Shown here one piece after another: positions 25,021-35,173 of a stretch of 64,000 nt of DNA. The translations under genes and the position numbers were made by a program. Below the pieces are notes generated by a model. The model saw nothing but the letters and a program-made list of their open reading frames with translations, did no database searches and was not told the origin of the DNA. The stretch is from Boesenbergia rotunda (lineage: Eukaryota; Streptophyta; Magnoliopsida; Zingiberales; Zingiberaceae): assembly GCA_024364735.1 (NCBI GenBank), contig JAGFNQ010000730.1:124001-188000 (forward strand), read 5' to 3'. The first letter of the stretch is position 1. The number at the start of each line of letters is the position of its first letter.

Positions 25021-27169
25021 AGAGAGATGAGATGAAGATGCGCACGTACCAAAATGGGAGAGGAGTCCGAGAAGCCACGCTGGAGGAGAAGCTACAGCTG
25101 GGGAAACATGTGAAGAAAAGGAAGGAATCAGGCAGGAAAGTTAGGTCAAAATTACTAACTAAATTTAAATTCAGTCAGTAATTACCGATTGAATCATATT
25201 AAATTGGAAGGGTTGGGCAATTAGTGGAATTCATGGATTGAATTTACATTTACCAACTGAATTTGGATTCAGTCGACAAAATACCCTCCGAATTCTAATT
25301 CAGTCGATAAATGTAAATTCATAGAAATCATCATTCGGTATTTTCCCGATGAATATCTGGTTCAGCCGCTAAAATCTAATTATATAGCTACGGAATTAAA
25401 TTCTATCACTAATTCCGTAACTATTCGAAGATATTCTTTCAGTGTCGGCTATCAAGATAAAAAAAAAAATCTAAGAAATACAAATGGATCAATATCACTG
25501 AGTGATTTAAACATTGTAAGCATATGATATATTAATTTGTAAGAGATTCAAACTCTTATGGTATATGAGCCCCCTGCACTACTACTAAACAAAGGAGAGA
25601 AATATCTGATTTTTCTCTGCTAGCTACATAAGCTTGAATTGCAGGCGTGGTTGTGAGTCACCCAGTAAAGACACTATCTATTTATAAATTAATGGCGAAC
25701 AAACTCGACGATGAGTGGACGCGGCGCCACTATGTAACCAGTACGTTTAACAAGTGCATATGCCTTTCTCCTTTCATTAGGATATATATACATATATATT
25801 TATTGATTGTGATCGATTGACAGAATTATATATATATATATATTACAAATAATTAAAGAATGCATGAAGAGACTACTTTCCAACTGCGTAATACAACACT
25901 AGTGTAGTTGACTTTCCAGTCAAAAGTGCACTCACAAAACCAATAAGCTCCGAATGCATGCTACTGCCTTTCCTTTCCTTTCCTACCATTCTCTCGCTGG
26001 CTGTATCCATTATGTGAAGTGATTGCTGATTCTGACTAGCCATCCTTTTGATAGCTAGGGTTGTTCATGAATGGATGGATTAATGCTTATTGTCTGGTTG
26101 GTTGGTTGGTGGGTTAGTTGTTTGGCTAGAGATTATATATAATATTAATTACATATATACAATAAAGTCACCTTTGATCGATCTCTTTAACTTAGTTGGG
26201 ACTTGATGTCTTCCATTACTTTTTAACTTATGTATTTTGGAATATGACAAGCATTTCATGCACATATACAGTTGATGATTTTTGCAAATACTAGCTAGCT
26301 TGCAAGTATGTAATAATATTGCTAGATGATCAAGATAAATATTAATTGAGTGATTGGATTAGTAATAAAAAAGATCGATTGTATTGTGGTAGCTTGACTG
26401 ACCAAAAGAGTCGGCCACTTTTGGTTAATTAAGGTGACATACGTACGCATAGTTATTGAGATGCATAAAGTGAGGATGGTTAATTTAATCGGTTGCCCTC
26501 TCAGAGCCACCGCATACCATTTACCTGCGGACGCGACGACACATTTGGCCTCTCGATACATCAAAAGGCGCATCACTTTTCGGCCACGTACGAGAAATCT
26601 AAGTGGTGGGTTGACTCAGCTAATGCTCAGGGTGAGACAGCCCCGGAATATAAATTTAGAAACAGGTGCCGGATAGCCACTTAATTAAGTCAACGGATCT
26701 ATCGACAGCTTCGCACTCAGATTGCGTGCCGCCATCGAAGATCCTCTACGCCATGACACAGTGCCGACGTCGACGGCTCGAGTTGAGGTCCCGATCGTTG
26801 CGACGTCACTGTCGACGAAGAAGAAATTAAGAAAGTAATTAGAAGGTCCCAAAATACGACTTTGGGTTGATTGTTTTCACTCTGCAGGATTATATTAGCT
26901 TCTGCAGTTTGACCAGGATTTTGGGTTTTCTTGTAAAATAAATTTGATCGTGTATCAATTGATTACCGAAAGTCAAACTGTAGTTTGTGATTGAGTACTT
27001 AAAAGAGGGATAGTGTTCCTGATCATGGGCGAGTCAACAGTGGATAACTACTGAGGGAAAGATCTTTGATGACTCAGTGATGGAGAAAGTTTGGATGGAT
27101 GTGTCTACCATGCCTACGCCTGTGTAAGTAGACGGCCTTTTAAAAAGTTATGGTTGTGATCTTATGTTA
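25021..27169. other. Intergenic, no gene supported
   Basis: Contains AATTCAGTCGAYAAAT-like repeats near 25270-25320 (possible subterminal repeats of a DNA transposon), short TA runs near 25790-25845, and a GC-richer segment at 26700-26830 without a supported ORF. Confidence 0.35.
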
Positions 27170-27900
27170 TCCACGTGTTTGTCCATGTTTTTCAATAGAA
27201 ACGGTTATACTGTTCATGTCTTTCGGGAAAAATAGCTATGATGTCGGGTCGAGATAAGGTCGGCCAATTCAGGAGACCACGTCACCAGATATGAAAATTG
27301 TATTTGAGGTCGAGATCAGGCCCCCGTTAAACCTTCGGCTGGCACCTCGTCTGACCAGAACTCTATAGGACTCCCCTCGGGTTGGCCCCTCGAGTTCAGG
27401 TCGACCCCGACTCATATCGGCTCAAGTCGATCCTTGGGCTCCTGACCCCCTATCAGCATCCTGGGTTGGCCCCCGTGCTCACCGCCTGGCTATGATATTC
27501 CACGACGGGATTAACAATGGACCCTAACCCCATATTAATAGCCCACAGCTACGAGAACGTGGACCCTGAACGGTTTCAAAAGACATGCTCCACTACATAA
27601 CACTCATCATAATGTTCCCCAAATCTTATCCCTAATCGGCAATGTACGCAAGAATTATGGGATCATGGGACAAATGGCTTCCTGCAACCCTATAAAAAGA
27701 TACATCCCCCGCTAGGAATAGGTATGAGAAAATAACCCTTCAACTGATATATCACAATTTTCTTGCATATTCCACCTCTAACTTGAGCATCGGAGTGACT
27801 ACGCTAGAATCTCTCCTTCTGTCCTCCTAACTAGTGTTCATATTCTTAGGTCACCTCCCCGGCGGATCTTTTCGACGGCCAGACGAGGACTTGCCCTATC
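27170..27900 (+). mobile_element. LTR-like fragment (Ty3-gypsy type by composition)
   Basis: Composition and order fit a plant LTR: GC-rich U3-like part (27240-27540), TATA box CCTATAAAAAGATAC near 27690, and an ACTTGAGCATCGGAGTGAC-like block near 27780, a familiar motif in plant gypsy LTRs. Ends and target duplication were not found, so limits are approximate. Confidence 0.4.
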
Positions 27901-28163
27901 CACTCTTTTAACCCCACCAGTGAGAGGATATAAGTCCCAACTAAGAATGACCGAGCTGAAAGAATCGAGTGAAATGAATCGAAGAAGTCTGGTGACCATG
28001 CTTAAAGAATCAAGCGAGCTAAATCAAAGAAATCTAGTAGCTGAGCAACAGGAATCGGATGACCAAGTAGAAGAAATCTGATGGCTAAGTAAGAAGAGTC
28101 GGACTAAATAGGAGAAATTTGATGGATCACTTTAACTTCCATCTCTATTTAACTTTTTTACCG

Positions 28164-28406
28164 CCCCCACAGGCATAGCTGAGATAGTAAAGGGTTGATA
28201 GATTATCACTAAATGTCTTGGGTTTGAGCCACATAACTGGTGGGTCATAAATCCCTACACCCTGTGTAAAAAGTCTTTCCCTCCCCCCCCCCCCCCCCTC
28301 CCCCTCCCAACCTCTTGCCTTCTCAGTCACCATGATTTATCTCTTCCGTGTTGGTCTTGGGGCGGACTAGCGGGGGCGCTGGGGTAAGCGTTTCACCTTT
28401 TGTCAC
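28164..28406 (+). mobile_element. tRNA-derived SINE
   Basis: The head has an A-box-like TAGCTGAGATAGTAAAGG (about 28176) and a B-box-like GGGTTTGAGCC (about 28220). The body ends with the GGGGCGCTGGGGTAAGCG...CCTTTTGTCAC block shared with the other SINEs here. Flanks TCTATTTAACTTTTTTACCG (28144-28163) and TCTGTTTAACATTTTACCG (28407-28425) are an imperfect target duplication. It contains a C-run of about 20 near 28277-28299. Confidence 0.78.
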
Positions 28407-28987
28407 TCTGTTTAACATTTTACCGTCTTAGTGATAGACTGATCGCTAGCGCATGAGCGATTAGCATCATGAGGTATGAGAGTCAAATTCTAACGAAGTT
28501 AAGTATCTGTCCACCCTTATATGCTATTGACTATTCGAATTAGTAGTCTCCATAATTTATCTCTTTCGTATTGATCCTAAAACGAATTTACGAGGAGATT
28601 GAATGAGCAAATCATTTTTTTCCACTGTGAACATTTTAAAGAAACCACTTGTTATTTAAAATATACTTTGGTAAATATATAACACAAGAATTCTGTCACT
28701 TGTCTCTGTCTCGAAAGTATTCAAAAAGTATCGATAAAAAAAAGTTTCACAGACACAGAATCAATGTTTCAGCACAAATATCATCTTTATTAATCATGCA
28801 TCATTGCAACAAAATTGACATCATAATTTATTCATTCCGCCCATTAAGAAAATCCAAGAATCACAGTAGCTCCTAATGTATCATGTCCCAACTTCACTAG
28901 TAGTTCAATAGCCATATAAGTGTGTCTACATCGAAATTGAACTCTGATTGCCACCATAATACACCCTGAGGAGCGGACTGTAAATGT
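28407..28987. other. Spacer and 3' flank of the CLE gene
   Basis: Nothing recognisable apart from a partial repeat similar to the SINE body near 28440-28600. Confidence 0.35.
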
Positions 28988-29251
28988 TCATGGATTCATA
29001 GCATGATGTTGAGGGTCAGGTCCACCCGGACTCAACCTCTCTGAAGCGGGCAAATCCTGATCCGTTGCTCTCCGAGGCATTGATCCCATCACGTACTCTA
29101 TTTGTTTCCTTAGATTCGACCCGGCCGATGTCTTTTGCGGGGGTGATTGATCGAGAAGGAGAATACGGCACTCGGCAACGTGAATGCTCGTGTGCAAGAG
29201 GAACAGAAACAATAGAAGGACTAAGAGGGTTGATCTCACCATCATCGACAT
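28988..29251 (-). CDS. CLE: CLE signalling peptide precursor (CLE5/6/7 type)
   Basis: An 87-residue secreted prepropeptide. Residues 5-24 form a hydrophobic signal peptide (RSTLLVLLLFLFLLHTSIHV), followed by a variable middle. The 12-residue CLE box RLSPGGPDPQHH spans residues 72-83, leaving a four-residue tail AMNP. The box differs from Arabidopsis CLE5/6 (RVSPGGPDPQHH) and CLE7 (RFSPGGPDPQHH) only at position 2. In the family the peptide is cut out, hydroxylated on prolines, and perceived by LRR receptor kinases controlling meristem or vascular identity. The frame opens upstream at GTG 29296; the first ATG is at 29251, with other in-frame ATGs at codons 3 and 4. Intronless, as usual for CLE genes. 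Confidence 0.93.
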   Translation of the reverse strand: MSMMVRSTLLVLLLFLFLLHTSIHVAECRILLLDQSPPQKTSAGSNLRKQIEYVMGSMPRRATDQDLPASERLSPGGPDPQHHAMNP

Positions 29252-29303
29252 ATCTATCTTGTTGTTCAAAAGCTGAGGGGTGTGAGAAGTGATCACTAGT
29301 TGG

Positions 29304-29312
29304 TATTTATAT
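29304..29312 (-). promoter_or_regulatory. Probable TATA box of the CLE gene
   Basis: The minus strand reads GCATATAAATACC about 55 bp upstream of the CLE start codon, a good TATA match at a plausible distance. Confidence 0.6.
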
Positions 29313-29737
29313 GCAAAAACAAAGGAAGCATAGTTAGGAAGGAGATAAGGTATAGAAGCCGACCCAAGTAAAATAATGTGTACTAGTGCTTTCTCCTACG
29401 TCAACATCTTTAACTTTTTTTTGTTTTCTTTTATGTAGGCCTGCCTAAGTGAAGGCCACCATTTCAGTGATATCGAGCTGGAGCTAACGATGCTGTAAAG
29501 TCTATTGACAAGCTGGGTTTAGGGTTGAGATGGAGGTGCGGTGAGCCGCGTCTTAACTTATCTGGGTTTTTATCTTAGTCCGTCGACGTTGAGGAGGAGT
29601 TGTAGCTCAGATTTACCTCCGGAGAGATGAACAATGTGTGTGTGTGAGAGAGAGAGAGGAAGATAGATGACAACGGCCATGTTGTTGGAAAAGAAAAAAA
29701 CTTAATCAACCCGCGAGATCAACTCGAGATCAATCCT
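29313..29737. other. CLE upstream region
   Basis: No ORF; contains a GT/GA dinucleotide stretch near 29635-29665. Confidence 0.4.
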
Positions 29738-29753
29738 TATAAATTCTAGCTCT

Positions 29754-29870
29754 AGGTGGCAAAAGGTGAATCGCTCGTCCCTAGCGCTCCCGTCAACCTA
29801 TCCCGGAGTCAACACGGAGAAGATAAATCACAGGGGCTACTAGCCCGGATGTTGTGGTTAGTGCGTGGGA
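29754..29870 (-). mobile_element. SINE copy 1 of a three-SINE stack (5'-truncated)
   Basis: Minus-strand SINE with the 3' end CCTTTTGCCACCT and the body GGGCTAGTAGCCCC...TGATTTATCTTC shared with the SINE at 63258. Flanked by TATAAATTCTAGCTCT (29738-29753) and TATAATTTCTAGCTCT (29871-29886). Confidence 0.85.
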
Positions 29871-29886
29871 TATAATTTCTAGCTCT

Positions 29887-30049
29887 AGGTGGCAAAAAGG
29901 TGAATCGCTCGCCCCCAGTGCCCCCGCTAACCCGTCCCAGGACCAACACGGAGGAGGTAAATCACGGGGGCTACTAGCTCGGATGCTGTGGTTAGTGCGT
30001 GGGGAGGATGAACATACTGACTTTGCCGGGATTTGACAAAAACTTGACA
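29887..30049 (-). mobile_element. SINE copy 2 of the stack
   Basis: Same family and orientation as copy 1, with about 45 bp more at its 5' side. Flanked by TATAATTTCTAGCTCT (29871-29886) and TATAATTTCTAACTCT (30050-30065). Confidence 0.85.
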
Positions 30050-30065
30050 TATAATTTCTAACTCT

Positions 30066-30309
30066 AAAAAAAAATGATTAACGAGGTTTTTCCAACCTCG
30101 GGCGACCGGCCTCACGGAAGTTTCCCATCGGCCGCCAGAGTAAATCTGGAAGCGCTCGCAATGGGCGATCTAGAAGTCCAACGTCCCAAGATTCGCATCC
30201 CATTTAGAGAAAAAATTCTTACAAATACGTCGTAACTGGGAATCGAACCATATGAATACCTGGAAAAATGACTAGTCACCCTATCATTATACCATAGCCC
30301 CGGAGGCAA
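30066..30309 (-). mobile_element. SINE copy 3 of the stack, a different family
   Basis: The minus-strand head reads GGGGCTATGGTATAATGATAGGG (A-box region), with a perfect B box GGTTCGATTCCC near 30240-30251. It ends in a T-run on its own strand, as in rice p-SINE1-like elements. Flanked by TATAATTTCTAACTCT (30050-30065) and TATAATTTCTAGCTCT (30310-30325). Confidence 0.85.
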
Positions 30310-30325
30310 TATAATTTCTAGCTCT

Positions 30326-30682
30326 AGCACCATCACTGAGTGTAATTTAACAAAAATAAACATTACTCACGGCAGGACTCCTTTAACTCACTAAAAGTGC
30401 AATAAATAATAATATATGAAAGCGAGAGAGATCCCCTGATGACACATGTAACTTAGTATCTATAGGGATGAAGTTGAGATAGAACTACGAAGATCATTGC
30501 CATGGTCTTCAAAAAATTAAAAAAATCCATTTCAATGATTAATCCTAGCTTGATGATTATTAATTATATTTACTTCCATTGATGTCAATTGTTCAATCCT
30601 TAATTAGTGGCCGCTAATTATTCTAGCTAGAAATGATGATAATGGAGGGATCACGCAAGGATTGTGAGTCATGTTTGTCGCC
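30326..30682. other. AT-rich spacer
   Basis: No gene or repeat recognised. Confidence 0.4.
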
Positions 30683-31672
30683 TGTTGTAATGAAAGGAAT
30701 AGAGCTCCAAGGTGGAGAGCTCAGTTTGGAGTGGAGAGCTCGGGGAACTATAATCAAATTTGGGAATTACTTAGTGTTGAATACAAGTGAATAGAAAAAG
30801 AGATGGAAAGAAAAGAGACTCTATTGTGAATGAGATTTTAGTTTCACATTAGAAATTTCAAGCATATTAGTTGTGAACAAATGCATAGGGTGAAACTCTC
30901 TCTCACGCATGGGTACGAGGGGGGTGCAAATCCAGGATTTGGATTTGCACTGAACCAAGTTAATTCATGTGCGAGCATGACCTGCATGTGTCGAATGCTA
31001 TGACTGGTCGGGACAAAATTTGTCCAAGTGGATAATTACTGCATGGGTCTAAGCCCTATATAAAAAGATTGTGATCAAGAGCAAAAGAGGCAAGTAAAAA
31101 CAGCAAAAAAAAAATCCATCTTCGTTACCCAAATCTTCTGTATATTCCCGCTCGATGGAGTACCCGTGGTAGCAATCGGGTGCTTTCTCAGTTCGCTAGA
31201 AGCAATCAGTGTTTGGTTGTGTACGTTGTTCCGTTGTTATATTCTGAGAAATAGATGTCCATCATAATCTCGAAGCACAGTCGAAGGAAGACAAATCTAT
31301 TTTACGAAAACTATATTACGCAGGCCTTAGCAACTTTCTTCGTCTCCAGCTCAGGAATTTACAAATTAGACTCTGCAACTCGGGAGTCTTAGCTCAGGAT
31401 CCTGAGCTCAGGAGTGCAGCTCGAGAGTCTACACTTGAAGTTTGCAACTTAGAAATCTGCAGCTCGCGAGTCTGTACTTAAACTATAGAGTTTGCACTCT
31501 ACATACAAGACAACTCATGTTTTTTCAACCAACTCAGTCATTCCATTCCAACCAACTCAGCCATTCCAAGCAACTCTTTACTACTAGACAACTTAGAATT
31601 ATTGATTCAGGTCATTCAATAGATAAGTTGAAATTATTTATGTAATTTCAATTTAATTTATTTTCTCCGACA
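30683..31672 (+). repeat. LTR-like dispersed repeat
   Basis: The part at about 30860-31050 is similar to 44640-44810 (shared ATGCATRRRG, CTCTCTCRCRC and GTCGAATG blocks). The TATA-like CTATATAAAAAG lies near 31057. GCAACTCRGGAGTCT-like short repeats fill 31360-31470. Candidate ends TGTTGTAATG and CTCCGACA have no matching target duplication, so LTR status is inference. Confidence 0.4.
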
Positions 31673-31687
31673 CTATATCATCTATAG

Positions 31688-32560
31688 TGATCCGGCCTAG
31701 CTAACGTATAGCTCGGTCAGCCAGCCTAGCGCCACATCAGGTTAGGTCGGAACTGGGGGCCCCAGGGTCCAGGCAAGACGAGTCGCCCAAGCGAACAGTT
31801 GGTCGGATATAGCCTGACTCATTCCACTCGAGAACGTCGAAAGTCCGACCCCGACCGATACGCACACAACATTAAGGTATACAGACTGCGGAGCCGGAGA
31901 ACTCCCGATTCCCTAACCACCCGACCCTAGGCTGAGTCAGGTTAGTGAAATCCGAGCGCTCCATCACTCGCAAAGCACACTACCTCAGTCGGGGAAGTAG
32001 TAGTCGCATGGCCAGGTTTCACTCAGAGCCATCGATCGGCGCTCCCATTCGAGATTTGTCGTGATTCCCGCGGACACCTACTCTCTGACACCACATCAAC
32101 AGAAGAGGTACGGGAGTCGACGCAGGCCTGACACCATTCGTGCCCGAATCGCGGATATCCCGCTGACACCGTATGTTTGTCTGACACAGTATGATTCGCT
32201 GACATAGTCTGTTCCTGACACGCCCTCACTCCCCGTACCACGCCACCTCTTACTTGTGTCAGACTGGCCGGCGTCGATCGGTGTCATTCTGTGAGCTGAC
32301 AGTACTCATACTCCTGTCTCTGCTAAGTACAAAAGGACGACAGACGCAAGCAAGAGTTGTTAGCTCCCTCGGCTATATAAGGTCCTCCACTCCCCTTTTC
32401 ACAGGTACGCGTGCACGAGTCTTTGGTCTATTATTCTATTGTTTCCTGCTCTCCCATCGGAGACTGACTTGACCGTCGGAGGGTCTTGCCGGGGATTTTT
32501 CCTGACGGGTTGCTAACAGTCATTTCTTTACAAGTCGGAGCTAGCATCAACAATACTCGA
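31688..32560 (+). repeat. LTR-like fragment with TATA box
   Basis: GC-rich sequence with repeated CTGACAC... units (32085-32225), then GGCTATATAAGGTCC near 32369 and a GACTTGACCGTCGGAGGGTC block near 32465, typical of plant gypsy LTRs. Part of it recurs at 34350-34440 on the other strand. Boundaries not established. Confidence 0.45.
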
Positions 32561-32687
32561 GTCTATTTCGCTCTTGGTAGTCCACCTCACTCTACGAGAC
32601 TACGACAAGATCATATAACATAGTGGACGACATATAGTTCCAGAACTCTAGAGAGACGTTAGACGTGCATGCTAACTTGGTTAAAGA

Positions 32688-32914
32688 TTCAAAAGGCGAA
32701 ACGCTCGCCCCCAGCGCCCTCGCCAGCCCGCTCCAGGACCAACACGGAGGAGGTAAATCACAGTTATCACTGGTGTGGTGAGGCGCCTGGGGTCGAGGGA
32801 ATTTAATACCAGCAGACCAGGGTTTTATCCCCGTATGCAAATAGCGACCCTCGACCCTGAGACCTCCGATTTAAGCAGCAGGCACCTTACCATCCGATCC
32901 AGCCCGTGGGGGCA
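32688..32914 (-). mobile_element. Complete tRNA-derived SINE, 227 bp
   Basis: Minus-strand SINE flanked by a perfect 16-bp duplication CTAACTTGGTTAAAGA (32672-32687 and 32915-32930). The head has GGATCGGATGGTAAGGTG (A-box region) and a B-box-like GGGTCGAGGGTC. The 3' part has the GTGATTTACCTCCTCC...GCGTTTCGCCTTTTG block of the local SINE family. Confidence 0.9.
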
Positions 32915-32930
32915 CTAACTTGGTTAAAGA

Positions 32931-34253
32931 GGTTGTATCTTAGGGGTACTAATGTGCCTATCGAGAGGCAGCCTTTTAATCTGACAGAGGTCTTTGAACA
33001 CATAAATGACATGCTAACTTAGAGTGAGGTCGTTATTAATGTGTATCCCCTTAATTTCAAGTTGAGTTGAGATATACGAGACTCAATTCCCTCTTGTAAG
33101 TTCCTTAATTTCTTTGTCTTCGTTGCATGCATTCATTTTAAATAATGTCTACTAGGGTTGAGTTACCAGTCCCATTGATGGCCGGCCAGCCGGGCCGGAG
33201 GATGAGTTGGCGACAGCTACCGAGGTGGCTCCGTCCTGCCAAGATGCCTCTTCTCATCTCATGAGTGAGCTCGATCAGCTAGAATTAACCTTTAATAAAT
33301 ACAGTCACACTACTATTCGATTGGATTGAAGAAGAGCCCGTTCAAATTCCTAGCTCGTTAATTGATGCTCACAATCTTCTAATTAACAATAATAGATGAT
33401 TCATGATAACTTTTTTTTGTTTTGGATAACTGTTTGTTAATTAGGTAGAAGATTGGGATAATCATAACAATGCCGCCAATCCTTTCTCTATATCGACCTT
33501 CTTTATTCTCTTGAATCCCCACGTAGATAATTTGATAAGAAGCATGTCAAATAACACCGACTCTATCCATTCGAGAGACGATGAAAAATTTGATAGTGTT
33601 TGTTTTGTCATAAGAAAATAAAAAATATATATAAAGTATTGTATGTGTTGAGAGTTGTTAGGGTGGTAATTAAGTTAAGAAAAGGTCGGCATGCAGTTAA
33701 ATAATTAAATAAAAGGGCAAATAAAATAGTGGTATTTGGGAAAGGTAACGAGTCTTTCTTCTTTTTTTCTTTAAGAAAATTTTCCCTTGGCATGCCAAGG
33801 AGAAAGTCCGATGTGTAGGTTAGAATTCTTTTTTAAAAGAGAGAAGATAGAAATCATAATTTTGCACATGGGCGATTGGGCGGCCGGCTTCTAGAATTTT
33901 ATACAAAGATATCATATTTTTTACATTGCTCTTGATCACGTCCAAGACAGAGGTGGACTTCCAATTTGATGGTGAAACTAGCTTATTGATGGAGAAGGAT
34001 AGGTGATGTTGCGAATTATTCCAGCCAAAGAGCTCCTCTCCTATGGAAAAGATGACCGTCAGCATCCTATCGGGAGAATTTTCCGGCAAGACCCTCTGAC
34101 GATCAAGTCAAAATCCGATGGAGAAGATAAAGTTAAGGAAGAAAACGACTGGCGAGAAAATATATTACGCATAACTGTAGATGAAGAAAGAAATACCTTA
34201 TATAGCCGGGAGAGTCAACAACTTATGTCCCTCTTCTGTCTCATTTTTGTCTC
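32931..34253. other. Intergenic, no gene supported
   Basis: Mostly AT-rich with a short GC-rich segment near 33178-33260. The ORFs seen have no domain features. TATATAGCCGGGAG near 34200 may be the promoter of the repeat that follows. Confidence 0.35.
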
Positions 34254-34700
34254 ATGTGGAGACAGAATCAGGGACCACTGTCAGCTCGCCGACCGATGTC
34301 GTCTCATCCTAACATACACATGGGACGCCATGGTACAGATTACCAGAGCTTGTCAGGAATGTACTATGTTAGCGAGATATCCGCGATTCGGACACGAATG
34401 GTGTCAGACCCGAACCAGTCTGTGGGGACTCTAGTACTACCCTTATCTGTGTGGTGTTAAAGGGTAGGTACAGCTGCAGATAATGATAATTTCTAAGTCA
34501 GAGCGCACATAAAGAGTGCGTCGATCGACTACCTCAAAGAAAATCAAACTATGGAACTAACGACATGTTGATCAAAACTTATGCGACGCACCTAATCGTG
34601 AGGTACTCGATCATCGACCGACCGACTCGTCCTCTGAAAGATAGAATTATAATGTGAGTATACTGACTCGTCCTCTGATATTAATCGGGATATCCGACTC
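34254..34700 (-). repeat. Inverted partial copy of the 32.0-32.3 kb repeat
   Basis: The block around 34345-34410 (TTGTCAGGAATGTACTATG..., CGAGATATCCGCGATTCGG, CGAATGGTGTCAGAC) is the reverse complement of sequence at about 32125-32235. Flanking sequence is related only in part. Confidence 0.55.
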
Positions 34701-35173
34701 GGGTAGAATTCGACCTGTCCAACCTTCCATGAAAATGATTTATCTTTATGAAATATCATACTGATCAACTTGGTTACACATGAGTTAGAACGGAATCAAC
34801 TGTCATACAGCTAGGTTCGATTTAGATATAGACCTTTATTTGTAAAAAAAAACTTTATTTAAATATAATATTAAAAAATATACTTCTATGATGTACCCAA
34901 AAGCATTATCGATCACCCAATCCAACTAGCTTTTGGGCTATTCTGGACATTGAACTTGATCGACTTGCTAGAACCTATTGATTTGCTTGATCCTGGCCTG
35001 CCACTCACAGAAAGCAAGAACTGAATGAACATCAGTGACGAGGTGAGATAGCTAGCCAAAGTAGAAGCAAAATACGTGAGTCTTTGACTCTTTGGAATTG
35101 GTGTGTTTATAACATGCCGTTTGGTCTGGTCTGGTCTGGTCACATGGAGTGGACTGTGTATCTCACTTCAGCA
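34701..35173 (-). other. KDSB 3' flank / probable 3' untranslated region
   Basis: Downstream of the KDSB stop on the minus strand. A 76-codon open frame at 34913-35143 opens with GTG and shows no protein feature, so it is read as untranslated sequence. Confidence 0.45.

Noticed and set aside
24846..25181. 111-codon ORF in a GC-rich repeat
   Set aside because: Both strands are open because of the repeat composition; no domain.
28277..28299. Long C-run as a possible telomere-like or structural motif
   Set aside because: A simple homopolymer inside a SINE; length may also be affected by sequencing error.
34913..35143. 76-codon minus-strand ORF that might be a small secreted peptide
   Set aside because: Opens with GTG, has no signal peptide at its start and falls directly after the KDSB stop, so it is read as 3' untranslated sequence.
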